From UBA1858 sp965262455 (GTDB lineage Bacteria > Pseudomonadota > Gammaproteobacteria > UBA4575), in the NCBI GenBank assembly GCA_965262455.1, contig CBDHFH010000008.1, forward strand, positions 1,302,001 through 1,366,000: a stretch of DNA of 64,000 nt, written 5' to 3'. The first letter of the stretch is position 1. Every line of letters begins with the position of its first letter. Of the stretch, positions 45,880 through 54,009 are shown piece by piece. Under the pieces are notes generated by a model. It made no database searches. It saw only the letters and a program-made list of their open reading frames with translations, and was not told the origin of the DNA. The position numbers and the translations under genes are program-made.

Positions 45880-46187
45880 AATAATTGGATTTGCCTTGAA
45901 CAGGATTGTTAGTTAAATATCATTTTGCAGTGCACTAAGATGGGTACACTAATTTTATAAAATTTACATTCAAACAAGTACTAAATACTTCACATCTTAG
46001 CCTCGAAAAGTACATTATACTTGCCATAAATATATTGCTTTACAGCAAACTACCGTCTGTCGTGGTTTTCCGATCAAGTAGAGACAAACTCACCAAAATG
46101 ACTAATTAATTACACTGGCCGGGACACTATTTACTAATAATCTGATTAGAATAAACACCATTAATTTTCAGCAGCTAAATCTTCCCA
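45880..46187. other. 308-base divergent promoter region of the EPS locus
   Basis: This AT-rich stretch lies between wecB (minus) and the acyl ligase (plus) and must contain promoters for both. No strong -35/-10 pair, no sigma-54 -24/-12 box and no long inverted repeat stood out. No gene seen. Confidence 0.45.
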
Positions 46188-47774
46188 ATGCAATATTTAC
46201 TACATGAGCTACTCTCAAGTCAGGCATATCAACGGCCCGACAAAGTCGCTATAGAACACAAACAGGAAAAAGTAAGTTATCAGCGGCTTGAGAGCTATGC
46301 GAGTGCGTTCGCGCACGGCTATCAGCAGACACAGCTTACTAAAGGCAGCCGAGTAGGAATATTTTTAGCCAAACAAGTTGAAACCGTGTCAGCTTATTTT
46401 GGCACACTCAAAGCAGGCGGATGCATTGTACCGATAAATCCAATTTTAAAAGCTGCACAGATCCAACATATTTTATGTGACTGTGACGTCAGTATATTAG
46501 TTACGTCAAAAGCCAGATTAAAACAAATTATCAATCATTTAGATGTATGCACAGCACTCAAAAAGATTGTGTTGGTCGATCATGATGCTAACGATGCATT
46601 TGAAAATTCTAGTGCCGAAATCATTTCATGGGACACATTTTGTGACACTAGCGACTTTGAACAGTCAATCACAATTATAGAATCTGATCTTGCTGCAATA
46701 TTTTATACTTCAGGCAGCACAGGCAAACCCAAAGGCGTTGTGCTTACACATCATAATATGTATGTCGGTGCAGAGAGTGTTGCAAAGTATTTAAATAATG
46801 ATGAACACGATCGCATACTCGCAGTGCTGCCGTTCAGTTTTGATTATGGATTTAGCCAATTAACCACCGCCATGCTAAAAGGGGCCACAATCATTCTGCT
46901 GGATTATCTGCTGCCAAAAGACGTTATCAATACGCTTGAGCAAACTCAGGCAACTGGACTCGCGGGTGTCCCACCTCTCTGGATGCAAATTACCAAGCTC
47001 TCTTGGCCCGAAACAATTAAAACTCATCTACGCTACATTACTAACTCAGGCGGAGCGATGCCGCAAAGCACGCTTAAGATATTACAAGAGAAATTACCTG
47101 ATACTGATATATATTTAATGTATGGTTTGACAGAGGCGTTTCGTTCAACTTTTTTACCTCCAGATCAAGTCAGTATTCGTCCCACCTCAATGGGCAAAGC
47201 CATTCCCAATGCTGAAATTTTTGTCATCAACTCAAATAATGAAGAGTGCAAGCCTGGCGAACAGGGCGAATTAGTGCATCGCGGACCGCTGGTCGCACAG
47301 GGCTATTGGAACGACCCTGAGAAGACAGCTCAACGCTACAAACCTTTACCTTCGAGCTTAACTGATGGACGAACCGTGACAGAATTAGCCGTCTGGTCAG
47401 GTGATGCGGTTACGCTTGATGAAGATGGATATTTATATTTTGTTAGTCGCACAGATGAAATGATTAAAACCTCCGGCTATCGTGTCAGCCCTACAGAAAT
47501 TGAAGAATCATTACTACAATTAAATGATATCAGTGAAGCGGTTGCCATGGGCATTCCTCATCCCGAGCTGGGACAAGCGATTGTGGTGGTTGCCACTAGC
47601 GCTAACGGCAACGATGAGCTAGCTAAAACGGTTATGTCCGATCTCAAAAAACAACTGCCTCCTTACATGGTGCCTCATAAAGTAATTATTCGTGATGACT
47701 TACCACGTAATGCCAATGGCAAATTTGATCGTAAACAATTATTCCTGGAATTTGAAAAAAGTTTCAACCAATAA
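46188..47774 (+). CDS. AMP-forming acyl-CoA ligase, exosortase A system-associated
   Basis: This 528-residue ANL-superfamily enzyme adenylates a carboxylic acid and passes it to CoA or a carrier-protein thiol. The phosphate loop YTSGSTGKPKG is at 173-183, MYGLTEAFRST is motif A5, SGDAVTLDEDGYLYFVSRTDEMIKTSGYRVSP spans the hinge, and the catalytic Lys is in NANGKFDRK near the C-terminus. It matches the ligase family that accompanies exosortase A loci (TIGR03098, from memory). It is followed 6 bases later by a PLP decarboxylase, and an ACP lies 3 kb on. The substrate is unknown. Confidence 0.88.
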   Translation: MQYLLHELLSSQAYQRPDKVAIEHKQEKVSYQRLESYASAFAHGYQQTQLTKGSRVGIFLAKQVETVSAYFGTLKAGGCIVPINPILKAAQIQHILCDCDVSILVTSKARLKQIINHLDVCTALKKIVLVDHDANDAFENSSAEIISWDTFCDTSDFEQSITIIESDLAAIFYTSGSTGKPKGVVLTHHNMYVGAESVAKYLNNDEHDRILAVLPFSFDYGFSQLTTAMLKGATIILLDYLLPKDVINTLEQTQATGLAGVPPLWMQITKLSWPETIKTHLRYITNSGGAMPQSTLKILQEKLPDTDIYLMYGLTEAFRSTFLPPDQVSIRPTSMGKAIPNAEIFVINSNNEECKPGEQGELVHRGPLVAQGYWNDPEKTAQRYKPLPSSLTDGRTVTELAVWSGDAVTLDEDGYLYFVSRTDEMIKTSGYRVSPTEIEESLLQLNDISEAVAMGIPHPELGQAIVVVATSANGNDELAKTVMSDLKKQLPPYMVPHKVIIRDDLPRNANGKFDRKQLFLEFEKSFNQ

Positions 47775-47780
47775 ATCTAT

Positions 47781-49016
47781 ATGAATAAGCCTTCATTACA
47801 ACATCATTCACCTCTTCACTACTTTGGTGTACAAGATAATTGTCTATTAATTGGGGGCAAGAACTTCATAGACATATTAAACCAGCATGATGATGTCCCC
47901 GCATATGTATACGACCGATCGGTAATAAAAAGCAAAATCGACTCACTAAGAAAAATTCTTCCTGAGAAAATGCATATTCATTTTGCAATGAAAGCCAACC
48001 CGATGCCCGAAGTCGTCAACTTCACACAAGCGTTAGTTGACGGTATAGATGTAGCATCAGGTAAAGAATTAGGCGTCGCACTTGCGAGCGGCATGGACCC
48101 TAATGAAATAAGTTTTGCAGGGCCGGGCAAAAGCATACAAGAACTCACTTATGCAATCGAAAGTGGAATCACTATCAACCTAGAATCTGAAACCGAATTA
48201 CAACGCATTGTCACGATAGGCGAACAAACAGGCATAACTCCACACGTGGCGTTACGCGTCAATCCTGATTTTGAACTTAAGGCATCTGGAATGAAAATGT
48301 CCGGCGGACCTAAACAGTTTGGCATTGATGCGGAAATTTCAGCTCAAGTTATTAACAACATTGTTGCTCATGGTTTGAATTTCAAAGGATTGCATATTTT
48401 TAGCGGCTCGCAAAACCTAAAACCTGACTCCATTATTGAGGCTCAGACGAAAACATTTGAACTAGCAACAAGACTGGCTAATGAGACAAATACCGAGCTG
48501 CATAAACTCAATATTGGCGGCGGCCTAGGTATACCCTACTTTCCTGGCGAAATACCTTTACCCTTGGAACCAATTGGTGAGAATTTACAGCACTTATTCG
48601 AAGAGTATTCTCAACAATTTTCAAATACTATTATTATTACTGAATTAGGCCGTTTTATTGTTGGCGAGTGTGGTGTTTACATATCTAAGGTCATCGATAA
48701 AAAAGTATCTCGTGGAAGTACATTTTTAATCATCAATGGCGGGCTACATCATCATCTCGCAGCAAGCGGCAATTTTGGACAAGTCATTCGCAAGAATTAT
48801 CCCGTGACAATTGCTAACAAAATTGGTTTAGACACTGAAAAAGCAAGTGCGGTTGGACCACTTTGCACACCTTTAGACGTGCTTGCTCAAGACATGGATT
48901 TACCTAAAGCACAAATTGGCGATTATGTTGCAGTATTTAATTCAGGCGCTTACGGCTACACGTCCAGCCCGTTAAACTTCCTGAGCCATCCTCATCCAAT
49001 TGAAATATTTGTCTAG
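47781..49016 (+). CDS. PLP-dependent decarboxylase, exosortase A system-associated
   Basis: This fold-III PLP enzyme of 411 residues is related to diaminopimelate decarboxylase. The PLP lysine is K71 (FAMKANPMPE), the phosphate loop is NIGGGLGIPY, the acidic ELGRFIVGECG block follows, and the active-site Cys is in VGPLCTPLDVL. LysA enzymes have a CESxD motif here; the CTPLD variant marks the family found in exosortase A loci (TIGR03099, from memory). It pairs with the adenylating enzyme upstream. Decarboxylation of a carrier-bound amino acid is a reasonable guess. Confidence 0.88.
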   Translation: MNKPSLQHHSPLHYFGVQDNCLLIGGKNFIDILNQHDDVPAYVYDRSVIKSKIDSLRKILPEKMHIHFAMKANPMPEVVNFTQALVDGIDVASGKELGVALASGMDPNEISFAGPGKSIQELTYAIESGITINLESETELQRIVTIGEQTGITPHVALRVNPDFELKASGMKMSGGPKQFGIDAEISAQVINNIVAHGLNFKGLHIFSGSQNLKPDSIIEAQTKTFELATRLANETNTELHKLNIGGGLGIPYFPGEIPLPLEPIGENLQHLFEEYSQQFSNTIIITELGRFIVGECGVYISKVIDKKVSRGSTFLIINGGLHHHLAASGNFGQVIRKNYPVTIANKIGLDTEKASAVGPLCTPLDVLAQDMDLPKAQIGDYVAVFNSGAYGYTSSPLNFLSHPHPIEIFV

Positions 49017-49029
49017 AAGAGAAATTTAA

Positions 49030-49929
49030 TTAACAATTGTCCTGCAAAAAAGACCATGTCAATTGCTCTGCTTGGTTTCTCCAAGCAGCACTAGAAAAAG
49101 TGTGATCAGCCTCTGGCACATGATGAATGATAATTTTTTGTGAGTTTTCAGCATTTGCCATCCATTGCTTATTTTCAAATTCACGTTTAAATTCATCTGC
49201 GACTAGATCGTTGCCGCATAATAATAGACAAATTTTGCCCTGGTATCGTGACAAGCCTGACAGCACTGCGATTGCAATATTGTTAATGCGGTCATCTATT
49301 GATATTTCTTCAATTTTCTTATTCTTTCCACCGGACACTAATGAAATAAGATTATTTATTATCACCTGTATAAAGACACCTATGAAAGATAACGCAGATG
49401 AAATTTTTTTATGTGGTGCCGCTATTAAATCTTTCCAAAACTCAAGATTTAAAAACCTTCCTTTATAATAATCTTTGAGTAGCGCTTCTGAGTGTGATGC
49501 ATCACTTCGTATCCAGGGATTTAAAATTATCATTCCATCGATTCTTTCATCGGTGTAGGCTGTAAATGCAATAGCGGAGGCGGCATCGCATAGACCCCAA
49601 AGATACAGTTTTTTGATTTGCGGATAATTTGCCAACACGAAGTCTGTCGCTGATTTTATATCTTCATCAACTTCATAAAATTGTTTTGGCACACCGTCAC
49701 TGTAGCCCATCCCGGTATAATCGAAGCGCAGCACAAGCACGCCCTGCTGCGCTAAGTACCTTGCTAACAATACAAACTGTCGATGACTTCCTACACGAAA
49801 CTGCGGTCCTCCCACCACGATAACCACCGCAGAATCAAAATTTGCATCCGGCTCTGAGAGGATGCCATGAAGCTGTGTTTGCCCACAACTAAATGTGACT
49901 GCTCGGTCTAAAAATTGTGTATCACTCAC
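49030..49929 (-). CDS. Alpha/beta hydrolase 1, exosortase A system-associated
   Basis: This 299-residue alpha/beta hydrolase has oxyanion region VVGGPQFRVGSHRQFV, YTGMGYSDG, and the nucleophile elbow GLCDA, which puts Cys (C114) where Ser usually stands. The acid D241 (CGNDLVADEF) and the base H276 (PEADHTF) complete a Cys-Asp-His triad like that of dienelactone hydrolase. It fits the hydrolase-1 family of exosortase A loci (TIGR03100, from memory). Its start overlaps the end of hydrolase 2 by 8 bases. It may release or transfer an acyl group from the ACP. Confidence 0.87.
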   Translation of the reverse strand: MSDTQFLDRAVTFSCGQTQLHGILSEPDANFDSAVVIVVGGPQFRVGSHRQFVLLARYLAQQGVLVLRFDYTGMGYSDGVPKQFYEVDEDIKSATDFVLANYPQIKKLYLWGLCDAASAIAFTAYTDERIDGMIILNPWIRSDASHSEALLKDYYKGRFLNLEFWKDLIAAPHKKISSALSFIGVFIQVIINNLISLVSGGKNKKIEEISIDDRINNIAIAVLSGLSRYQGKICLLLCGNDLVADEFKREFENKQWMANAENSQKIIIHHVPEADHTFSSAAWRNQAEQLTWSFLQDNC

Positions 49930-50767
49930 TAGTCATCACTCGCTGTGTATGCTGAAGCATCCTGGGCGCAATGGTTACCTCTTGCTGCATCCAAAACTTT
50001 ACATCGCCCAGCGCATGCATATGAAGATTAGACATTTGCTGGGATGTTAGTGCTTCTTGTTTAAAACTATTGGCTAACCACACATTACCTTTTGCACTAG
50101 GTTTCGCGGATGACATCCAATGCATATTCACATTGTCACACAGCGCCGGTATCATCGACGCTAACTTTTTATCATTTATGTCGCGAAACATTGATTGGCT
50201 GATATGATAGCCCGCAGATTCCATATAGCCGTCATTTTCCATCATCTGCATTACACTCTGTGAAGTGATTTTTTTTGCATTATCCGTCATTGCTGCTGCA
50301 ATTTTCATGCGTACCAGCTGCCGAGTTAATACATCTCCACTTTCCAGCGGATCCCATAATAAGCATTTTTTCACAGAGAGCTGTTTGGCTGCTATCGCAT
50401 CCGCAACTATCAAAGCGCCAAATCGCAGCGCAATAAAACTGACGTCAGATGCCAAGCTTTTACTGAAATGATAGACGTCTTGCAAATCACTCACCCAGTT
50501 GTCATAACTGAACTCACCCCATTTGCCCGAACTATCGCCTGTGCCTGAATAATCAAAACATAATGCATCTAATCCAGAATTTGCCAGCAAACGCGCACAC
50601 AACACATACATCCGTTTTGAACGGTTCATTTCTTCAGCAAAAGGAGGCACCAGCACTACTACATGTTTGCCCACTTTATCAGCGGACTGATCAAGTGGAG
50701 AGTAATGTGCTAGGAATAGGTGTGAGTTTTGATTGGATTTAAGATACTGAAATTCAGTAGTATGCAA
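49922..50767 (-). CDS. Alpha/beta hydrolase-like protein 2, exosortase A system-associated
   Basis: This 281-residue alpha/beta-hydrolase fold protein has VLVPPFAEEMNRSKRM (oxyanion loop), CFDYSGTGDSSG and FIALRFGALIVADA. At the elbow the nucleophile position is Arg (R115 in ALRFG), and no His with a typical C-terminal setting was found, so a classical triad seems to be missing. It fits the hydrolase-2 family of exosortase A loci (TIGR03101, from memory). It lies 2 bases after the ACP gene and overlaps hydrolase 1, forming a tight ACP-hydrolase 2-hydrolase 1 operon. Confidence 0.85.
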   Translation of the reverse strand: MHTTEFQYLKSNQNSHLFLAHYSPLDQSADKVGKHVVVLVPPFAEEMNRSKRMYVLCARLLANSGLDALCFDYSGTGDSSGKWGEFSYDNWVSDLQDVYHFSKSLASDVSFIALRFGALIVADAIAAKQLSVKKCLLWDPLESGDVLTRQLVRMKIAAAMTDNAKKITSQSVMQMMENDGYMESAGYHISQSMFRDINDKKLASMIPALCDNVNMHWMSSAKPSAKGNVWLANSFKQEALTSQQMSNLHMHALGDVKFWMQQEVTIAPRMLQHTQRVMTSE

Positions 50768-50769
50768 AT

Positions 50770-51021
50770 TTAGTTTTCCATTTTAGCAACTATCTGATCG
50801 CGCAGTGTCCCCACAGTTTCAAATACTTCCGCGTCAAGTTCATCGTCATCAAAGACAATACCAAAACGTTCTTCAATTGAGGTAATAATGCCAACAATTG
50901 CCATTGAATCAAGTTCAGGGATGGCACCCAATAAAGGGGCCTCTTCTGTCATTTGATGTATTTGTGCTGCGCCATCCAGAGACTCAGCAAGCACGTCAAG
51001 CACTGTTTCTAATTCAACCAT
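50770..51021 (-). CDS. Acyl carrier protein of the EPS locus
   Basis: An 83-residue acidic ACP-fold protein has the phosphopantetheine site S39 in ELDSMAIVGII, followed by the helix IEERFGIVFDDDELDAEVFETVG. The DSM form differs from the DSL of the fatty-acid ACP, as is usual for specialised carriers. It is co-transcribed with the two hydrolases and stands near the AMP-forming ligase and PLP decarboxylase on the other strand. AcpS (18241) could attach its cofactor. Confidence 0.92.
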   Translation of the reverse strand: MVELETVLDVLAESLDGAAQIHQMTEEAPLLGAIPELDSMAIVGIITSIEERFGIVFDDDELDAEVFETVGTLRDQIVAKMEN

Positions 51022-51060
51022 GGTAAGTATTATTTTAGATAATGTATTTTGCGGTTAATG

Positions 51061-51771
51061 CTAGTTCTGAGAGACTGTTTTGTTCCACAACCCTTTCTGT
51101 TTCAACTTATCTTTTAACCCTTCAAGTGGAAAACCCAGTTCATACGCCCTATGGCCATGTGACAATGCTAGATTTAGTTTGTTTGTGTCAAGATAATACA
51201 AACCTAAATTATAATGCACATCAGCTGATTCAGGCATTAATTCAAGTGCATGATTATATTGAATCAGGGCCTTTTGTAAAAGCTTATTATCTCGTTCGTA
51301 ATTGCCTTTCTTATGCAGATATGTGCCATAAATTAGGCGTACTACACCGTCTGTTGGTTTAAATTCAATAGCGTGCTGAAAATAGCAATCAATTGGTAAA
51401 TTTTCCTCGATCTGCTCCTCTGCATCATCGACTGCAAATTCAAATCTAGAAAGTGTATTCAGCGCACGATGATGATTTGGGAATGTACGAATTGTGTAGT
51501 CGATATCACCCAGTAATGACCCAGTGATACCCTTTTCCAAGGACTCTACCTGAAAAGTGAAGTGATGTAATTCAACGATGGGTAATTTTTCCGTGAAGTG
51601 CTCGTAATTCGTATAGTCGTATGGACCATATGGATGCCTCATATCACCGCATATGCCAAACGCTAACACAGACTGGCGAGCCACCTGATCTGAAGGGTCC
51701 ACATCGGCTATCGATGTATTCAAGGTCATAAATAGGCATAGCAATAATATATTTATTTTTTTGTAGCTCAT
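51061..51771 (-). CDS. Exported TPR-repeat protein
   Basis: 236 residues from the ATG at 51771, which has GGAGAG six bases upstream. A signal peptide (about 1-22, SYKKINILLLCLFMTLNTSIA) precedes a mature region with Tyr/Pro-rich DMRHPYGPYDYTNYEHF. The C-terminal half has two to three TPR units (ALIQYNHALELMPESADVHYN being the clearest). Likely periplasmic, holding partners together during polymer export or modification. It differs from the very large TPR protein (PrsT) typical of exosortase A loci. Specific family not recognised. Confidence 0.75.
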   Translation of the reverse strand: MSYKKINILLLCLFMTLNTSIADVDPSDQVARQSVLAFGICGDMRHPYGPYDYTNYEHFTEKLPIVELHHFTFQVESLEKGITGSLLGDIDYTIRTFPNHHRALNTLSRFEFAVDDAEEQIEENLPIDCYFQHAIEFKPTDGVVRLIYGTYLHKKGNYERDNKLLQKALIQYNHALELMPESADVHYNLGLYYLDTNKLNLALSHGHRAYELGFPLEGLKDKLKQKGLWNKTVSQN

Positions 51772-52090
51772 ACTTTCTCTCCAGTACGACAATCAGCCAT
51801 TCTGCATTAACACGCGGGTATATCTTTACCCATCCAATTATCCAAATATTACATTGCTTCAGCACTTAATTACGTGACATCTTCTAAATATTTTGCAAAA
51901 GTATGGTCAAGTAAAAGTGCTAATCACGCATTCACCAGATAGCATATAAGTGTATATGTGGTTAAATTTAGAATGTGTGTCACACTTCACGATAAACTAT
52001 ATATCTGTAGGTATTCTTCAATTCAATTCTAAGAAATCCCCTTGCTAATCAATTAGTATTGACAATTTATCTGACCATTCATCTCAATTC
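51772..52090. other. 319-base divergent region between TPR gene and amidotransferase-like gene
   Basis: This AT-rich stretch has no gene. It contains a 6-4-6 inverted repeat CATATA-AGTG-TATATG (51943-51958). TTGACA at 52057 is 34 bases ahead of the ATG at 52091 but has no good -10 box at the right distance. Promoters for both flanking genes are expected here. Confidence 0.45.
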
Positions 52091-53926
52091 ATGAATAAAT
52101 TCCTCGCAAGCGGTTGGACAGTTAGTGACGCAGATCTCAATTCCTCTTTACTCAGCCATACAGCGAGTAACAATGCGTCAAGCTTAAGCGCTAAAAAAGA
52201 TACATGGCGGCATTCAATGGTGTGGACAGACACCAGTGATCTCATCACCCATTATCAGGACAGCGATATATCACTCGTTATTTGTGGCAGAGCGAGTGTC
52301 TACAATCAAAGCGCCGGACAATATGAACCGCTGAACAAAGAAATTCATATTAAACATCTACTGGCAAGTTATAGCCTACATGGTTATCACTTCCTGAAAG
52401 AGTTAAATGGAAGTTTCTCTATTGCATTGTTTGATTCCAGAAGTCATTTAACGTTACTAGCGATTGATCGTATGGGTATTGAGCAAATGCATTACGCACA
52501 CATCAATAGCCAATTATTTTTTAGCAATTCATTAAATGCTCTGAGCGATTTCCCAACTATATCTAAAAGTATTAGACCGCAGTCCGTTTATAATTATTTT
52601 TATTTCCACTGCATCCCAAGTCCAGATACTATTTTCCAGGACATTTATAAATTAAAACCTGCAGAAGTATTAATCTTCAAAAACGGGTCAATTTCCAAGG
52701 ATGTATTCTGGCAGCCTGAATTTTCTGAAAAATTATCTACCTCGACCGAGCAATTACAATCTGACATACGCACCTCTATGGATAGCACCATGGCAGAGCT
52801 ATCTAATGATGCTCAAACAGGTGCATTTCTAAGCGGCGGCACCGATAGCTCGACACTGGCAGGTTTGCTAAAAAAACATCATCCTAGCGAAGCGCCTGTG
52901 TTCTCAATCGGCTTTGAGGAACAAGGTTACGATGAGATGGAGTATGCTGATATAGCTGTTAAAAAATTTAAAAATAAACATCACAAGTACTATGTCAATT
53001 TTGATGATGTATTACATCTGTTTAACGAAATACCTAAAATATATGAAGAGCCTTTTGGTAATTCTTCAGTTGTACCTACATTTGCCGCAGCACGATTTGC
53101 CAAAGAGAACGGCATTACCCATCTGCTAGGCGGTGACGGAGGTGACGAACTGTTTGGCGGCAATGAACGTTATGCCACACAAAAACTGTTCAACATCTAT
53201 AGCATGTTACCTAAATGGGCACGCGAAATAATTCTCGAACCATGTTTTGTCAATTCATTAGCTGGCTCAATCCCTATTGCAAAAAAAGCAAAGAGCTATA
53301 TTGAGCAAGCGAAAATATCTATGCCCAAGCGCATGCAAACATACAATATACTGCATGTCCAAGAACCCACATCAATATTTAATGCACACTATCTGGATGA
53401 AATCGATTCTGATTACCCCATTGACTTATTAAGCGCTACTTATAATGAGATTAATGATGCCTCGTTATTAAACAAAATGCTTTACCTGGATTGGAAATTT
53501 ACTCTCGCCGACAACGATATTCGCAAAGTAAATACAATGTGTCGCGCGGCCGATGTTGAGGTGTCCTATCCATTCTTAGATAATCGTGTAGTGGAGTGTT
53601 CGACACGCGTACCCTCCAATATGAAAATCAAGAAAACCAGATTACGTGCTTTTTATAAAGACACCTATAGTTCTTTTTTACCGCCTGAGATTATTTCCAA
53701 ACCTAAACATGGTTTCGGTTTACCCTTTGGCGTTTGGTTAAAGAAGGATAAGCGTATTCAGGATGAAGTGTATGGCGCGCTTAGCAATTTAAAATCCAGA
53801 GCTATGTTTCAAGACACATTCATTGACAACCTTATCAAGAAACATAGATCAGATCATGCGGCCTACTACGGCACATTTGTTTGGGTATTGGCCGTTCTGG
53901 AACGTTGGCTAGATTCACATAGCTAG
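52091..53926 (+). CDS. Asparagine synthetase-like protein lacking the glutaminase cysteine
   Basis: The 611-residue protein has an N-terminal class II glutamine amidotransferase-like fold (about 1-205: HGYHFLKELNGSFSIALFD, FFSNSLNAL) and a C-terminal asparagine synthetase domain with the PP-loop SGGTDSS (248-254), LLGGDGGDELFGG and SYPFLDNRVVE. Family members normally start MCGI, with Cys2 as the glutaminase nucleophile. Here the protein starts MNKFLASGW and no upstream frame supplies the motif. It may use free ammonia or another amine. It sits where exosortase A loci carry their amidotransferase (TIGR03108 type). Confidence 0.85.
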   Translation: MNKFLASGWTVSDADLNSSLLSHTASNNASSLSAKKDTWRHSMVWTDTSDLITHYQDSDISLVICGRASVYNQSAGQYEPLNKEIHIKHLLASYSLHGYHFLKELNGSFSIALFDSRSHLTLLAIDRMGIEQMHYAHINSQLFFSNSLNALSDFPTISKSIRPQSVYNYFYFHCIPSPDTIFQDIYKLKPAEVLIFKNGSISKDVFWQPEFSEKLSTSTEQLQSDIRTSMDSTMAELSNDAQTGAFLSGGTDSSTLAGLLKKHHPSEAPVFSIGFEEQGYDEMEYADIAVKKFKNKHHKYYVNFDDVLHLFNEIPKIYEEPFGNSSVVPTFAAARFAKENGITHLLGGDGGDELFGGNERYATQKLFNIYSMLPKWAREIILEPCFVNSLAGSIPIAKKAKSYIEQAKISMPKRMQTYNILHVQEPTSIFNAHYLDEIDSDYPIDLLSATYNEINDASLLNKMLYLDWKFTLADNDIRKVNTMCRAADVEVSYPFLDNRVVECSTRVPSNMKIKKTRLRAFYKDTYSSFLPPEIISKPKHGFGLPFGVWLKKDKRIQDEVYGALSNLKSRAMFQDTFIDNLIKKHRSDHAAYYGTFVWVLAVLERWLDSHS

Positions 53927-53984
53927 CAAATCAAACTCAAGATCAACTACTGTATCTATAAAATTTACTGCTGTATTCACTCTG

Positions 53985-54008
53985 CATTAATGACACTAGC
54001 CATTAATG
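53985..54008. repeat. Paired palindromes between convergent genes
   Basis: Two copies of the self-complementary CATTAATG (53985-53992 and 54001-54008) are separated by 8 bases and can fold into an 8-bp stem. They lie between the ends of the convergent asparagine synthetase-like and O-ligase genes. There is no clear T-run, so terminator function is only possible. Confidence 0.4.
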
Positions 54009-54009
54009 A

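Noticed and set aside
52057..52086. TTGACA as a promoter for the asparagine synthetase-like gene
   Set aside because: No acceptable -10 box at 16-18 bases, and the distance to the ATG leaves little room.
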